NCBI GenBank assembly: GCA_902491625.1
Contig: CABUIO010000034.1
Span: 1 to 16,759, forward strand
Direction: 5' to 3'
Length of the DNA stretch: 16,759 nucleotides
From: an uncultured Porphyromonadaceae bacterium
GTDB taxonomy: Bacteria > Bacteroidota > Bacteroidia > Bacteroidales > Muribaculaceae
Shown here: positions 7,015 through 15,158 of the stretch, piece after piece
How the letters are laid out: each line of letters starts with the position of its first letter
Numbering within the stretch: the stretch's first letter is position 1
Translations under genes and position numbers: made by a program
The notes under the pieces: generated by a model
What the model was told of the DNA's origin: nothing
Databases searched by the model: none
The model's input: the letters and a program-made list of their open reading frames with translations, nothing else

Positions 7015-7766
7015 TGAAACCCACCTCCGACACTCCGCTTATCTCGGTCGTATCGCCGATGCTCGACGAACGCCGCCGTGTCGGCACGTCTTTGAGAAGT
7101 ATGCTCGCGCAGGAGTGCAAAGGCCTGGAACACATCATCGTCGACGGCGGAAGCACCGACGGCACACTTGAAACTGTTGAGAAATATGCTGCCGAGGCGT
7201 CGTTCCCTGTCCGAATCCTCCGAGATGTGCGCGGAGGCGTCTATGCAGCGCTCAACGCCGGAATCGAGGCTTCTTCAGGCCGTTATGTCGCCCTGCTCCA
7301 CGGCAGCGACTCTTTTTCCGGCCCTGACATCCTCGCTTCGGCTGTGCGTCTGCTGGAGGAGAGCGGCGCGGATCTTCTCTATGGAGATCTGCATTATGTA
7401 AACACCGGAGGGTGCAGGGTGAGATACTACAGCGGCAGCCGCTTCCGTCCGCAGCTGCTACTCGACGGATTCATGCCGCCGCATCCCACAGTAATAGTGT
7501 GCCGTGAACTCTTCGATACTATAGGCCTTTACAGCACGCGCTACCGCATCTCCGGCGATTTCGACTGGCTTTGCCGCGCGCTACTGCTTGGAAAAGTCTC
7601 CTCCGTCTATCTGCCGCGCGACATGGTCGAGATGGCCGACGACGGAATCTCGTGCCGCTGGAGCAGCCGTCTCTGGGGCAACAACCGCGACAAATACCTC
7701 GCACTGCGCAGCAACGGCTTCAAAATCTCTCCGCTGAGGCTTCTCAAACGTTATCTCTATCTCTGA
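7014..7766 (+). CDS. Glycosyltransferase family 2
   Basis: This encodes 250 residues. The start is the ATG at 7014 that overlaps the previous stop (TAATG); the upstream in-frame extension is only overlap. It is a GT-A fold transferase that would move a sugar from a nucleotide-sugar to a glycan acceptor on the cytoplasmic face. Visible parts are the N-terminal strand PLISVVSPMLDE (8-19), the nucleotide-binding DGGSTDGT (44-51), and GGVYAALNAGI (74-84), typical of WcaA/colanic-acid-type GT2 enzymes. HGSDS (96-100) stands where the metal-binding DxD lies, and GDFDW (181-185) carries the likely catalytic Asp. No transmembrane anchor is seen. It sits between a polytopic membrane protein and a second putative transferase. 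Donor and acceptor cannot be read from the sequence. Confidence 0.93.
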   Translation: MKPTSDTPLISVVSPMLDERRRVGTSLRSMLAQECKGLEHIIVDGGSTDGTLETVEKYAAEASFPVRILRDVRGGVYAALNAGIEASSGRYVALLHGSDSFSGPDILASAVRLLEESGADLLYGDLHYVNTGGCRVRYYSGSRFRPQLLLDGFMPPHPTVIVCRELFDTIGLYSTRYRISGDFDWLCRALLLGKVSSVYLPRDMVEMADDGISCRWSSRLWGNNRDKYLALRSNGFKISPLRLLKRYLYL

Positions 7767-7769
7767 AAT

Positions 7770-8651
7770 ATGGCATTTCTACACACACTCTCCTCTTTCA
7801 TCTCCGACGCCGCAGCTTCTGCCGCTTCGCTCGCAAAAGTCGTCATCCTTTCGCGCCGTCCCAAGAAACCCGCAAGGATTCTTGCCGGAAAGGAACTTGT
7901 CGTGCTCGGCAACGGACCCTCGCTGCGCTCGCTCCTCGACGAACATGCCGATTTTCTGAAAGGCCGCGACCTGATGTGCGTCAATTTCGCGGCCAACACA
8001 CCTGAATTCAAGACACTTGCCCCGAGCCATTACATCCTCGCCGATCCCCACTTCTTCGATGCCGTGGACAAGGATCCCAATGTCGCAACTCTGTGGGACA
8101 ACATATGCGACGTGCGCCATCCCATGACGCTTCATGTCCCTGCCTCGCGCCGCACGCATCCGATGGTCTGCCGATTCCTCTCTCAGGGAAGCGGACGCCT
8201 CACATCCTTCTTCAACCTCACCCCCGGCGAGGGATTTCTCTGGTGGCGCCATCTGCTCTACGACCTTGGAGCCGCCATGCCGCGTCCTCGCAATGTTATG
8301 ATACCCGCCATCATGCAGTCCATCGCCGCCGGCTACCGCATGATCTACCTCGCCGGAGCCGACCACACATGGAGCCGCACGCTAAGCGTCGACGACGAGA
8401 ACAGAGTCGTCTCCGTACAGCCTCACTTCTACGCCGACAACGACAAAGAACGCGCACGTGTGGCCACGGAATATGCCGGCTACCGTCTCCACGACATCCT
8501 GCGCAGTCTCTACACCGCCTTTGCCGCCTACCACACTATCGCCGCCTACGCCGCCGAGAAAGGTGTCCACATCATCAACATCACCCCGGGCTCCTTCATT
8601 GACGCCTTCCCCCGCCTCTCCCTCACCTCCGCCACCAAGCAAAAGTCGTAA
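7770..8651 (+). CDS. GNGPSL-type putative glycosyltransferase (DUF115/GT42-like)
   Basis: This encodes 293 residues, starting 3 bp after the GT2 stop. After a short hydrophobic/helical N-terminus it has VVLGNGPSLRSLL (residues 44-56), then a strand with CVNFAA (70-75). A later block, GYRMIYLAGADHTW (188-201), carries a conserved-looking Asp-His. GNGPSL followed by an IYLxGxD block occurs both in DUF115/MptE-like (Maf) proteins and in GT42 sialyltransferases of the Cst type. I cannot tell which applies without a profile search. Two late segments (FYADNDKERARVATEY, and HIINITPGSFIDAFPR at the end) also fit such enzymes. Position supports a glycan-transfer role in the same pathway as the two preceding genes. 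The gene probably ends the metG transcript; only a weak hairpin (8708-8720) follows. Confidence 0.85.
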   Translation: MAFLHTLSSFISDAAASAASLAKVVILSRRPKKPARILAGKELVVLGNGPSLRSLLDEHADFLKGRDLMCVNFAANTPEFKTLAPSHYILADPHFFDAVDKDPNVATLWDNICDVRHPMTLHVPASRRTHPMVCRFLSQGSGRLTSFFNLTPGEGFLWWRHLLYDLGAAMPRPRNVMIPAIMQSIAAGYRMIYLAGADHTWSRTLSVDDENRVVSVQPHFYADNDKERARVATEYAGYRLHDILRSLYTAFAAYHTIAAYAAEKGVHIINITPGSFIDAFPRLSLTSATKQKS

Positions 8652-8686
8652 ATCCAAAAGCAGTTATCTTCCATATCTTCTATATC

Positions 8687-8717
8687 TCCTGTTCTCCTGT
8701 CTATCCTCCTGTCTATC
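8687..8717 (+). repeat. Pyrimidine-rich 12-bp tandem repeat
   Basis: CTCCTGTCTATC occurs twice head to tail (8694-8705, 8706-8717) after a partial copy (CTCCTGTT, from 8687), within a pyrimidine tract of about 60 nt. It lies in the 227-bp gap after the glycan genes. In the rest of the gap I see no convincing promoter for the downstream gene; the best candidate (TTTA at 8722, TGCATTTG at 8747-8754) is weak. Confidence 0.6.
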
Positions 8718-8878
8718 AGGGTTTAGAAAATTATTTGTGTTAAAATTGCATTTGTTGCGCGGCGGATTCAAACTTTTTTTACTACTTTTATGCGATTTTA
8801 GTTCGCGCTTCAGGTGTAAGTGCTTGTAAACGCGGGCGACACGAGACTACATTCTTTTATCTAACAACACAATCTTTT

Positions 8879-10204
8879 ATGAAACATTATCTACTTGCTG
8901 TGGCGGCGCTCCTGACAGGAGTGTGCGCCTATCCGGCGATTCCGGTTGAGACGCAAGGCGAGTCGTTGCCTCCCGGCGGCAGTCTGCCTCGGGAAGTCAG
9001 CACTATGGTGCCTCATGCCGCTCCGGTGCCGGAAAGTCTGCCTATCGGAGGCACATGGCTTCCGGCAAACTCCGCCGACGTCAATCTGACGAATCTCTCG
9101 GACATCTCTACAGGCCTTCAACAGACTTCGGGGCAGAACGATGCGGCTGCCTCGCCGCAGTATGCCAAGGCCTCGCGCACGGCATACGCCGGAGTTTACA
9201 ATGTGGGTCTGACTGTACAGTCGCCCGGCTATGTCACCACAATCCCTCTGCAGGGCGCTGCTCCGGCATCCTATGAAAGAGTCGTCAACATGAACGGACT
9301 TTTAAACAAAGGCGCCATGAACGACACCGAGAACTGGATCCATTGCTTCAATCCCGGCGGCACATCTCTAATGCTCTTCAAATACAACACCGAGACATGG
9401 ACGACGACCGGTCCCACATATCCTCCTTACGGAACATACAACAGCTATGAGATCTACGATTCAGCCTTTGATCCGATCGAAGAAGCTGTCTACGGCATGT
9501 GTGCTCCGCTCACCTACGGATCGCAGACATCCACGCCCCAGTGGTCGAAGATCGACCCCAAGACCGGCGTGCGCACCTACATCTGCGACGTGACAATCGC
9601 GTGGCGTGGCATTATGTGCGACACCGAAGGTCAGTTCTACGGCATCGATGCCGACGGTATTCTCTATTCCATCGACAAGGAGTCCGGCAACGCCACACGT
9701 ATCGGCGACACCGGATGCGCGAGCTATTACCGCACTACAGGCACGTTCGACCCGAAGAGCGGCGAGATCGTCTACGTGACATGCAACGACGACGGCTCTG
9801 CCCTTTACCGCATTGATCCTGCAACTGCCAAGGCCACAAAGGTCTACGACTTCGCGCAGCGTGTGCAGCTTGTCAATCTCTACATCGCGCCTCCGGCAGC
9901 CGACGACAACGCTCCAGACGCTCCGACTGACGTGCGTGTCGAGTTTGAAGAGGGATCCCTTACAGGCAATGTCATCTTCAAGGCGCCGGAAAAGACCTAC
10001 GGAGGTGATACTTCCCACGGGGATCTGTTCTATTATGTGACCGCCAACGGCGAGCCCGCAGGCGAGGGCCGTACGATCTACGGCGCGGAGACCACGCAGG
10101 AAGTCACCGTAGCCAAGAACGACAATTATGTCTTCGAGGTGTATTGCACCAATGCTGTCGGCCCGAGCCCGAAAGCAAAATCAGACAAGACTTTCATCGG
10201 ATAA
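8879..10204 (+). CDS. Secreted beta-propeller/FnIII protein, N-terminal part (cut by in-frame stop)
   Basis: This encodes 441 residues with a Sec signal peptide (MKHYLLAVAALLTGVCAYP, cleavage near residue 18-20). After a Pro/Ser-rich stretch come about 240 residues (100-340) of repeated short blocks. Examples are SAFDPIEEAVYGM, QFYGIDADGILYSIDKESG and GSALYRIDPATAKATKVYDF. They look like propeller blades of the kind found in extracellular Bacteroidales proteins. Residues about 345-441 form a fibronectin type III domain (APDAPTDVRVEFEEG...). The TAA at 10202-10204 comes just where this domain ends (DKTFIG). The same frame then stays open for another 3.2 kb, so this is the front of a longer gene. 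As it stands it could be a secreted truncated product without the C-terminal sorting tail. Adhesion or binding outside the cell is an inference. Confidence 0.85.
   Translation: MKHYLLAVAALLTGVCAYPAIPVETQGESLPPGGSLPREVSTMVPHAAPVPESLPIGGTWLPANSADVNLTNLSDISTGLQQTSGQNDAAASPQYAKASRTAYAGVYNVGLTVQSPGYVTTIPLQGAAPASYERVVNMNGLLNKGAMNDTENWIHCFNPGGTSLMLFKYNTETWTTTGPTYPPYGTYNSYEIYDSAFDPIEEAVYGMCAPLTYGSQTSTPQWSKIDPKTGVRTYICDVTIAWRGIMCDTEGQFYGIDADGILYSIDKESGNATRIGDTGCASYYRTTGTFDPKSGEIVYVTCNDDGSALYRIDPATAKATKVYDFAQRVQLVNLYIAPPAADDNAPDAPTDVRVEFEEGSLTGNVIFKAPEKTYGGDTSHGDLFYYVTANGEPAGEGRTIYGAETTQEVTVAKNDNYVFEVYCTNAVGPSPKAKSDKTFIG
10202..10204 (+). other. In-frame TAA interrupting the large secreted-protein gene
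   Basis: The frame that opens at 8879 meets TAA here. It continues without another stop as DVPTLGWDFTIAYSDG and onward to 13421-13423. The codons on both sides encode an unbroken domain boundary, and no indel is needed. One base change from GAA, AAA or CAA would explain it. It could be a nonsense mutation, a sequencing or assembly error, or read-through. Confidence 0.85.
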
Positions 10205-13200
10205 GATGTTCCGACTCTCGGGTGGGATTTCACTATAGCATATTCCGACGGGGCGTTTACCGTCAACTGGGGCGCTGCGAATGCCACAGGCCTCAACGGC
10301 GGCAATATCGACGCCTCGAAGGTGCAGTATCTGCTCACACGTCTTCCCGACGGCAAGGAGACCCTTACCGCTCCCGGTGTGACGACCCTGAGCGAGGCTT
10401 TTCCCGAACCGGAGAAAGGCGGTATTTTCCGCTACACTCTTCAGGCTGTCTACAACGGCATCAGGAGCAACGATGTGCGCACCTCCAACGCGCTCCTCAT
10501 CGGCACAATCTATCCGGCATATAAGAACACTTTCGACTCCAACGACGACAAGATCGGTTTCACCTCCGAGGCTCTTTCCGGTCCCAATGACTGGGGAATC
10601 TTCAGCAAGGTCTTCCGTCTGGGCTACAGATCCAACGAGGGTCGCGACAACTATCTCTACACCCCGAAGGTGTATCTCTATGCCAACCGTTACTATCGTT
10701 TCAGCATCAAGGCGAGCATGTGGATGAGGACATCCTCTCCCGACAAGTTCGAGGTCCTCTACGGCACGGAAGCCAGCCACGAGGCCATGACCAACGTCAT
10801 CATGTCTGACTGTCAGGTGACATCCTCTTCCCAGTCCTCTCCCGACAAGTTCGAGACGATCTTCGTGCCCGAGCAGGACGGCTACTATTATATCGGCCTG
10901 CATGTCACCGGCCCGGACAACAGAGTGGCTTTCTGCTTCGACGACCTTGACATCTCGGCTCCCGTGCTCGGCGGCGCTCCTGAACCTGTGGGCAATCTCA
11001 AGGCCACTCCCGCTCCCGACGGCGCCCTTTCAGCAAAAGTATCGTTCAGCGCTCCCAAGAAGAACCTCCTCGGCCAGAGCCTCTCGCAGCTCACACGCGT
11101 GGAGATCCGCAAGGGTGACGAGGCTGTGGCAGACCTCCCCATGACAGGCGAGACCCTGACATGGACCGACAAGGAGGCTGTCGCCGGTGTGAACGAATAC
11201 ACCGTGACTCCCTACAACAACGACGGTGCTGGCACTCCGCTCACTACCTCATGCTTCGTCGGATTCGACGTGCCGGCCGATGTTGTCAGCGTCAGTGTAG
11301 AGAAAGGCGAGGCCGACGGTCAGGTTGTGGTTTCGTGGACTCCCGTAGAACAGGATATCCACGGACTTGGCCTTCCCCAGGTGGTCTACGCACTTGTGAG
11401 AAGTGTCAACGGCGAGGAGACACTTGTAAGCCAAAGCATCGGCGAGACAACATACACCGACAACGTGACCTCCGGTCCGCAGTGCATGGTTCTGTACGGC
11501 GTCAAGGCGATCACTCCTCAGGGCATCAGCAAGCTCTGGAGCGTGTCGGATCAGGTTCTTGTCGGAACGCCATATGATGTGCCTTACATGGAGTCTGTCG
11601 AAAACGGCAACCTCCACAGTTTCGTGGCAACACGCAATCTTACTAACTATGGAGCTTGGGAGATCGACTCCGATGACTCCTTCGGCGATCTGCGTTCCGT
11701 GGATCTCGACAACGGATTCCTCAGCTATTTCTCCCAGTATGTGGACCAGGCCGGCGAAATGTATTCAGGCTATATCTCCGTTCCGGAGAAACTTGTGAAT
11801 CCGACATTCTCATTCTATACCTACCATTTCAAAGACTGCACAAACACGCTCGAGCCTATGGTCAAGGGTGAGAACGAAAGTGCATGGCGTGTGCTGGAGA
11901 CAATCACCCTTACGGACGACGAAAACGGCTGGAGACTTCATACCTACGACCTCACTCCGTGGCTCGGAAAGGTTGTGCAGTTCGGCTACAAGGCGTCGAT
12001 CAACAGCCACGTGATAGTGGCCGTCGACAAGATGGAGATCAAGTCGCAGCTCGCCCGCAACATCGACAACGTGCATATCGAGGGTCCCTCCTCGGCAGCA
12101 TTGGGCGAGGAGATGACTCTCAACGTGACCTACGACGTCAACGCACGCGAGAAAGCCGACAACTTCACCGTGGTGCTCATGCGCGACGGCGAGGAGATCG
12201 CTTCTGAGAAAGTCGGGACAGCCGCCGCCGGTTCGCATGGCGTGACAACCTTCAAGGATCTGTATCCGCGCATCGAGAGCAGCCACGTGACATACGACGC
12301 ACGCGTGGACTATGAAGACGACGAGGCTGCGGACGACAACAAGGCCGTGAGCCGTCTGCGTGTCAACGCCATTCTTCCCGAATGGCCGGTGGCTGAAAAT
12401 CTTGAGGCCGCACGCGAGGGTAAGGACGTGAAGCTCACATGGACAGCTCCCGACATGGACACGCGCCCCTGGAAGACATTCACCGAGAGCTTCGAGGGTG
12501 TGACGACAGGACAGACGGAGTACACCGGATGGACAATCGTCGACGCAGACAAAGCTCCTGTCGGCACAGCGGGTGCTCCTGACGGCACATTCCCCGGCAT
12601 CGTGGCCGGCGAATCGACAGCTGCGTTCATAGGTGTCAATGCAGACGACAACACATCCATGTTCGGTCAGGCACACACCGGCAGCGGCTTCATGGGCGCC
12701 CTCTACTGCTACGACCGCTCCGTAAACGACGACTGGCTCATCTCGCCCGAGCTCAAGGGCATCGAGCAGACAGCTTCCGTCTGGGTGCGCTCCATGACCG
12801 ACTATTATGGCGGCGACCGCTGCGAGTTCCTCTACTCCACAAGCGGCACATCGCTCAATGACTTCAAGTCGCTGGGCGGATATCAGGGCATACCTCCGCG
12901 CTGGACAGAGATCAAGGTCAACCTTCCTGAAGGCGCCCGATATCTCGCCATCCGCTGCGTGTCGGCCTATCAGCTCATGTTCTGTGTGGACGACGTCACC
13001 TTCATCACAGCCGACGCACAGCACATCGACATGACACACGCCGGCTACAACGTATGGCGCGACGGCGTGAAGGTCAACGAAGAACCCGTGAAAGAGCCTT
13101 CCTACCTCGACACCACGGCCGACGAGAACAAGCACACCTACCATGTTAGCGCGGTCTATGACCTCGGTGAATCCGCAGTATCCAACGCCGCGAAAGTAGG

Positions 13201-13423
13201 CGAATACGTAGGAGTCGACGCAGTCGGTGCCGACGGAATCGTCATCCGCACAGCTGACGGCAGAATCATCGTCGAAGGTGTCGCAGACACCGACGCCGTG
13301 ACAATCGCCGCCACCGACGGCGTAATGATATGGACAGGCCGCGGAGCGGCGACAGTAGAAGCCGGCGACGGCATCTACATCGTCCGTGCCGCCGACCGCA
13401 CCGCCAAAGTGATCGTGAAATAA
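10205..13423 (+). CDS. C-terminal part of the same secreted FnIII/choice-of-anchor-J protein
   Basis: This is the same reading frame as 8879-10204, open for 1,072 codons. The first possible internal start is a GTG at 10322, but it has no signal peptide and begins inside a domain, so independent expression is doubtful. With GTG as residue 1, the order is: end of a fibronectin-like domain (to about 62); a choice-of-anchor-J/cleaved-adhesin sandwich (about 63-215, ending AFCFDDLDIS); fibronectin domains (about 222-318 and 320-415); a second anchor-J/MAM-like domain (about 420-575); a CARDB-like domain (about 580-685); and a fibronectin plus third anchor-J domain (about 690-905, ending MFCVDDVTF). 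The last 67 residues (from about 967, ending GIYIVRAADRTAKVIVK) resemble a type IX secretion sorting tail. The full gene would encode about 1,513 residues. It is probably an extracellular binding protein, disabled by the stop at 10202. Confidence 0.75.
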   Translation, partial: DVPTLGWDFTIAYSDGAFTVNWGAANATGLNGGNIDASKVQYLLTRLPDGKETLTAPGVTTLSEAFPEPEKGGIFRYTLQAVYNGIRSNDVRTSNALLIGTIYPAYKNTFDSNDDKIGFTSEALSGPNDWGIFSKVFRLGYRSNEGRDNYLYTPKVYLYANRYYRFSIKASMWMRTSSPDKFEVLYGTEASHEAMTNVIMSDCQVTSSSQSSPDKFETIFVPEQDGYYYIGLHVTGPDNRVAFCFDDLDISAPVLGGAPEPVGNLKATPAPDGALSAKVSFSAPKKNLLGQSLSQLTRVEIRKGDEAVADLPMTGETLTWTDKEAVAGVNEYTVTPYNNDGAGTPLTTSCFVGFDVPADVVSVSVEKGEADGQVVVSWTPVEQDIHGLGLPQVVYALVRSVNGEETLVSQSIGETTYTDNVTSGPQCMVLYGVKAITPQGISKLWSVSDQVLVGTPYDVPYMESVENGNLHSFVATRNLTNYGAWEIDSDDSFGDLRSVDLDNGFLSYFSQYVDQAGEMYSGYISVPEKLVNPTFSFYTYHFKDCTNTLEPMVKGENESAWRVLETITLTDDENGWRLHTYDLTPWLGKVVQFGYKASINSHVIVAVDKMEIKSQLARNIDNVHIEGPSSAALGEEMTLNVTYDVNAREKADNFTVVLMRDGEEIASEKVGTAAAGSHGVTTFKDLYPRIESSHVTYDARVDYEDDEAADDNKAVSRLRVNAILPEWPVAENLEAAREGKDVKLTWTAPDMDTRPWKTFTESFEGVTTGQTEYTGWTIVDADKAPVGTAGAPDGTFPGIVAGESTAAFIGVNADDNTSMFGQAHTGSGFMGALYCYDRSVNDDWLISPELKGIEQTASVWVRSMTDYYGGDRCEFLYSTSGTSLNDFKSLGGYQGIPPRWTEIKVNLPEGARYLAIRCVSAYQLMFCVDDVTFITADAQHIDMTHAGYNVWRDGVKVNEEPVKEPSYLDTTADENKHTYHVSAVYDLGESAVSNAAKVGEYVGVDAVGADGIVIRTADGRIIVEGVADTDAVTIAATDGVMIWTGRGAATVEAGDGIYIVRAADRTAKVIVK

Positions 13424-13445
13424 GAATCCCCCGCCATCCCACCTC

Positions 13446-13475
13446 AAAGGGTTGCGCTCCCCGCGCAACCCTTTT
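13446..13475 (+). terminator. Strong intrinsic terminator after the large secreted-protein gene
   Basis: A perfect 12-bp stem (AAAGGGTTGCGC at 13446-13457, GCGCAACCCTTT at 13463-13474) with loop TCCCC ends in TTTT. It starts 22 bp after the stop codon. The A-run on the left side means it could also work on the minus strand. Confidence 0.9.
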
Positions 13476-13509
13476 CCTATACCCTTAATTCGCGAATTTG
13501 ACGAAATTG

Positions 13510-13541
13510 GTTGTGGGTGTGCCTCGGATTAGTTATCTTTG
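13510..13541 (+). promoter_or_regulatory. Sigma-ABfr-type promoter of the psd operon
   Basis: TATCTTTG (13534-13541) is a perfect TAnnTTTG. It lies 20 nt after GTTG (13510-13513), a one-base variant of the TTTG box. The predicted start near 13548 gives a leader of about 50 nt before psd. Confidence 0.65.
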
Positions 13542-13599
13542 CAAGATGTAATGAGAGCGTTTAAGTTTTAAATGCTTTTTCAGGCTTTTGCCATTAGAT

Positions 13600-14370
13600 A
13601 TGAAGATACATAGAGAAGGTACGAATATATTGATCCTGCTGTTCATTGTGCTGCTGATGCTCAATGGATTGGCTTGGCTGTTCCTGCCGCCGGGGCCTAT
13701 TCCGGCGGTGTTGAGCGGCATCTCTATCGTGCTCTATGGCTTTGTGTTCAATTTCTTCCGTTCGCCGAGGCGAAACTATCGCGGTGAGCGCGAGAATATG
13801 GTGATCTCAAGTGTCGACGGCCATGTGGTGGCTATCGAGAAAGTGTTTGAGCCGGAGTATCTTCGTGCCGAGGCCATTCAGCTCTCGGTCTTCATGAGTC
13901 CGCTCAATGTCCATGCCAACTGGTTTCCGGTCGACGGCAAGGTCGAGTATGTAAAGCACCACCGCGGACGCTTCCTGTCGGCTTATCTTCCGAAAGCGAG
14001 TGTACTCAACGAGAGGAGCACCATCGGTATAATCTGCCCTAACGGCCAGCGCATTACGGTGCGTCAGGTCGCCGGCGCGATGGCACGCCGTATCGTGACC
14101 TACGCACGTCGCGGTGATGCTGCTGTGATCGACAATCATCTCGGTTTCATAAAGTTCGGCTCACGTGTAGACATATATCTGCCTGTGGATGCCGAGATTC
14201 TTGTGAATCTGAAAGACTGTACCCGCGGCGGACTCACACCTGTCGCGCGTCTGCAGCCTGCCGACAAGGCAATCCTTACTCCTGCCTACGAAGGCGGCGA
14301 CGAAGATTCCGATGAAATGCCGCGTCATCGTCGCAAATTTTATCGCCGACGGCTCAAACGGTCGGTCTGA
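13600..14370 (+). CDS. psd: Phosphatidylserine decarboxylase
   Basis: This encodes 256 residues from the ATG at 13600 (MKIHREGTN). A TTG at 13588 would add four residues, but the MKIHREGTN start fits the family better. It decarboxylates phosphatidylserine to phosphatidylethanolamine at the inner membrane. Two N-terminal membrane segments (about 9-29 and 34-52) precede the catalytic part, which contains SSVDGHVV (70-77), FMSPLNVHANW (98-108) and the self-cleavage site Gly187-Ser188 in KFGSRVD. Ser188 would become the pyruvoyl group of the alpha chain. This is the short proteobacterial-type-II/archaeal-like form common in Bacteroidetes. An extra Asp/Glu then Arg/Lys-rich tail (about 228-256) goes beyond the usual length. 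pssA follows 47 bp downstream. Confidence 0.96.
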   Translation: MKIHREGTNILILLFIVLLMLNGLAWLFLPPGPIPAVLSGISIVLYGFVFNFFRSPRRNYRGERENMVISSVDGHVVAIEKVFEPEYLRAEAIQLSVFMSPLNVHANWFPVDGKVEYVKHHRGRFLSAYLPKASVLNERSTIGIICPNGQRITVRQVAGAMARRIVTYARRGDAAVIDNHLGFIKFGSRVDIYLPVDAEILVNLKDCTRGGLTPVARLQPADKAILTPAYEGGDEDSDEMPRHRRKFYRRRLKRSV

Positions 14371-14417
14371 GGCCGCGAACTTTAAGTCGGCTTCGGCGGT
14401 TTTATTCCTGTATAGTA

Positions 14418-15158
14418 ATGTCCAATATTATAACACGCATAATCCCCAATTCCGTGACTTGCCTGAATCTGCTGTGCGGATGTCTGGCGATCACTTGTGC
14501 TTTCTCGCCGTTTGATACGATCTGCGGCGTCTATGGCTATCAGGCAGCGTTCATACTGATTCTGGGCGGTGCTGTGGCAGACTTCTTCGACGGTTTCACC
14601 GCGCGTCTGCTCAATGTCCATTCACCTATCGGCGGCGATCTCGATTCGCTTTCCGATCTTGTCACGTTCGGAGTGGCGCCCGCGATGCTGCTGTTCAACC
14701 TCTTTGAGGCCAGTCCGGCGCCTTTGTGGATGAGATGGGTGACGATGCTGATCCCCGTGTGCGGAGCATTGCGCCTCGCACGTTTCAATGTCGACGCATC
14801 GCAGACGACCGTGTTCCGCGGACTTCCCATACCTTCGTGCGCGTTGTTCTGTATCGGTCTCGCCGACATCATGGTCTCTCCTTCAGGTTTCAATCCCTAC
14901 GCTGCCGTGGGATGTGTCGCTTTCATAGCGTTGCTCATGGTAGCGCCGCTTAGCATGATGTCGCTGAAGTTCAAGAGCTATGCGCCCAAAGGAAGCAACC
15001 TTATGCGTTATCTGCTGCTGCTGGCCGCCGTGGTGGGTCTGTGCCTGTGGCATTGGACAGGACTTCTTATCGTGATCTGCCTTTACATCCTGCTGTCTCT
15101 GGCCGGCAATGTCATGGGTGCATTCGGACGGCACGAAGATAAAGAGTCGGCATTATGA
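14418..15158 (+). CDS. pssA: CDP-diacylglycerol-serine O-phosphatidyltransferase
   Basis: This encodes 246 residues. It transfers the phosphatidyl group from CDP-diacylglycerol to serine, making the phosphatidylserine that the upstream psd product uses. The CDP-alcohol phosphatidyltransferase signature D-x2-DG-x2-AR-x8-G-x3-D-x3-D is complete: Asp55, Asp58-Gly59, Ala62-Arg63, Gly72, Asp76 and Asp80. Around it are about 6-8 membrane helices (for example 11-30, 41-60, 83-100, 135-152, 158-180, 194-212 and 214-236), as expected for this integral membrane enzyme. The start ATG follows the conserved short cytoplasmic N-terminus (MSNIITRIIPNSVTCLNLLCG). The stop overlaps the next start by ATGA, implying coupled translation. 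Confidence 0.97.
   Translation: MSNIITRIIPNSVTCLNLLCGCLAITCAFSPFDTICGVYGYQAAFILILGGAVADFFDGFTARLLNVHSPIGGDLDSLSDLVTFGVAPAMLLFNLFEASPAPLWMRWVTMLIPVCGALRLARFNVDASQTTVFRGLPIPSCALFCIGLADIMVSPSGFNPYAAVGCVAFIALLMVAPLSMMSLKFKSYAPKGSNLMRYLLLLAAVVGLCLWHWTGLLIVICLYILLSLAGNVMGAFGRHEDKESAL

Noticed and set aside
10322..13423. GTG at 10322 as the start of an independent gene
   Set aside because: It lies inside a fibronectin-like domain, with coding sequence continuing upstream in the same frame. It has no signal peptide, and there is no promoter between 10204 and 10322.
11810..13468. Long minus-strand open frame of 552 codons opposite the secreted-protein gene
   Set aside because: It is Cys/His/Val-rich, without a coherent domain, and lies opposite a frame with clear domains. 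It is typical of antisense open frames in GC-rich coding DNA.
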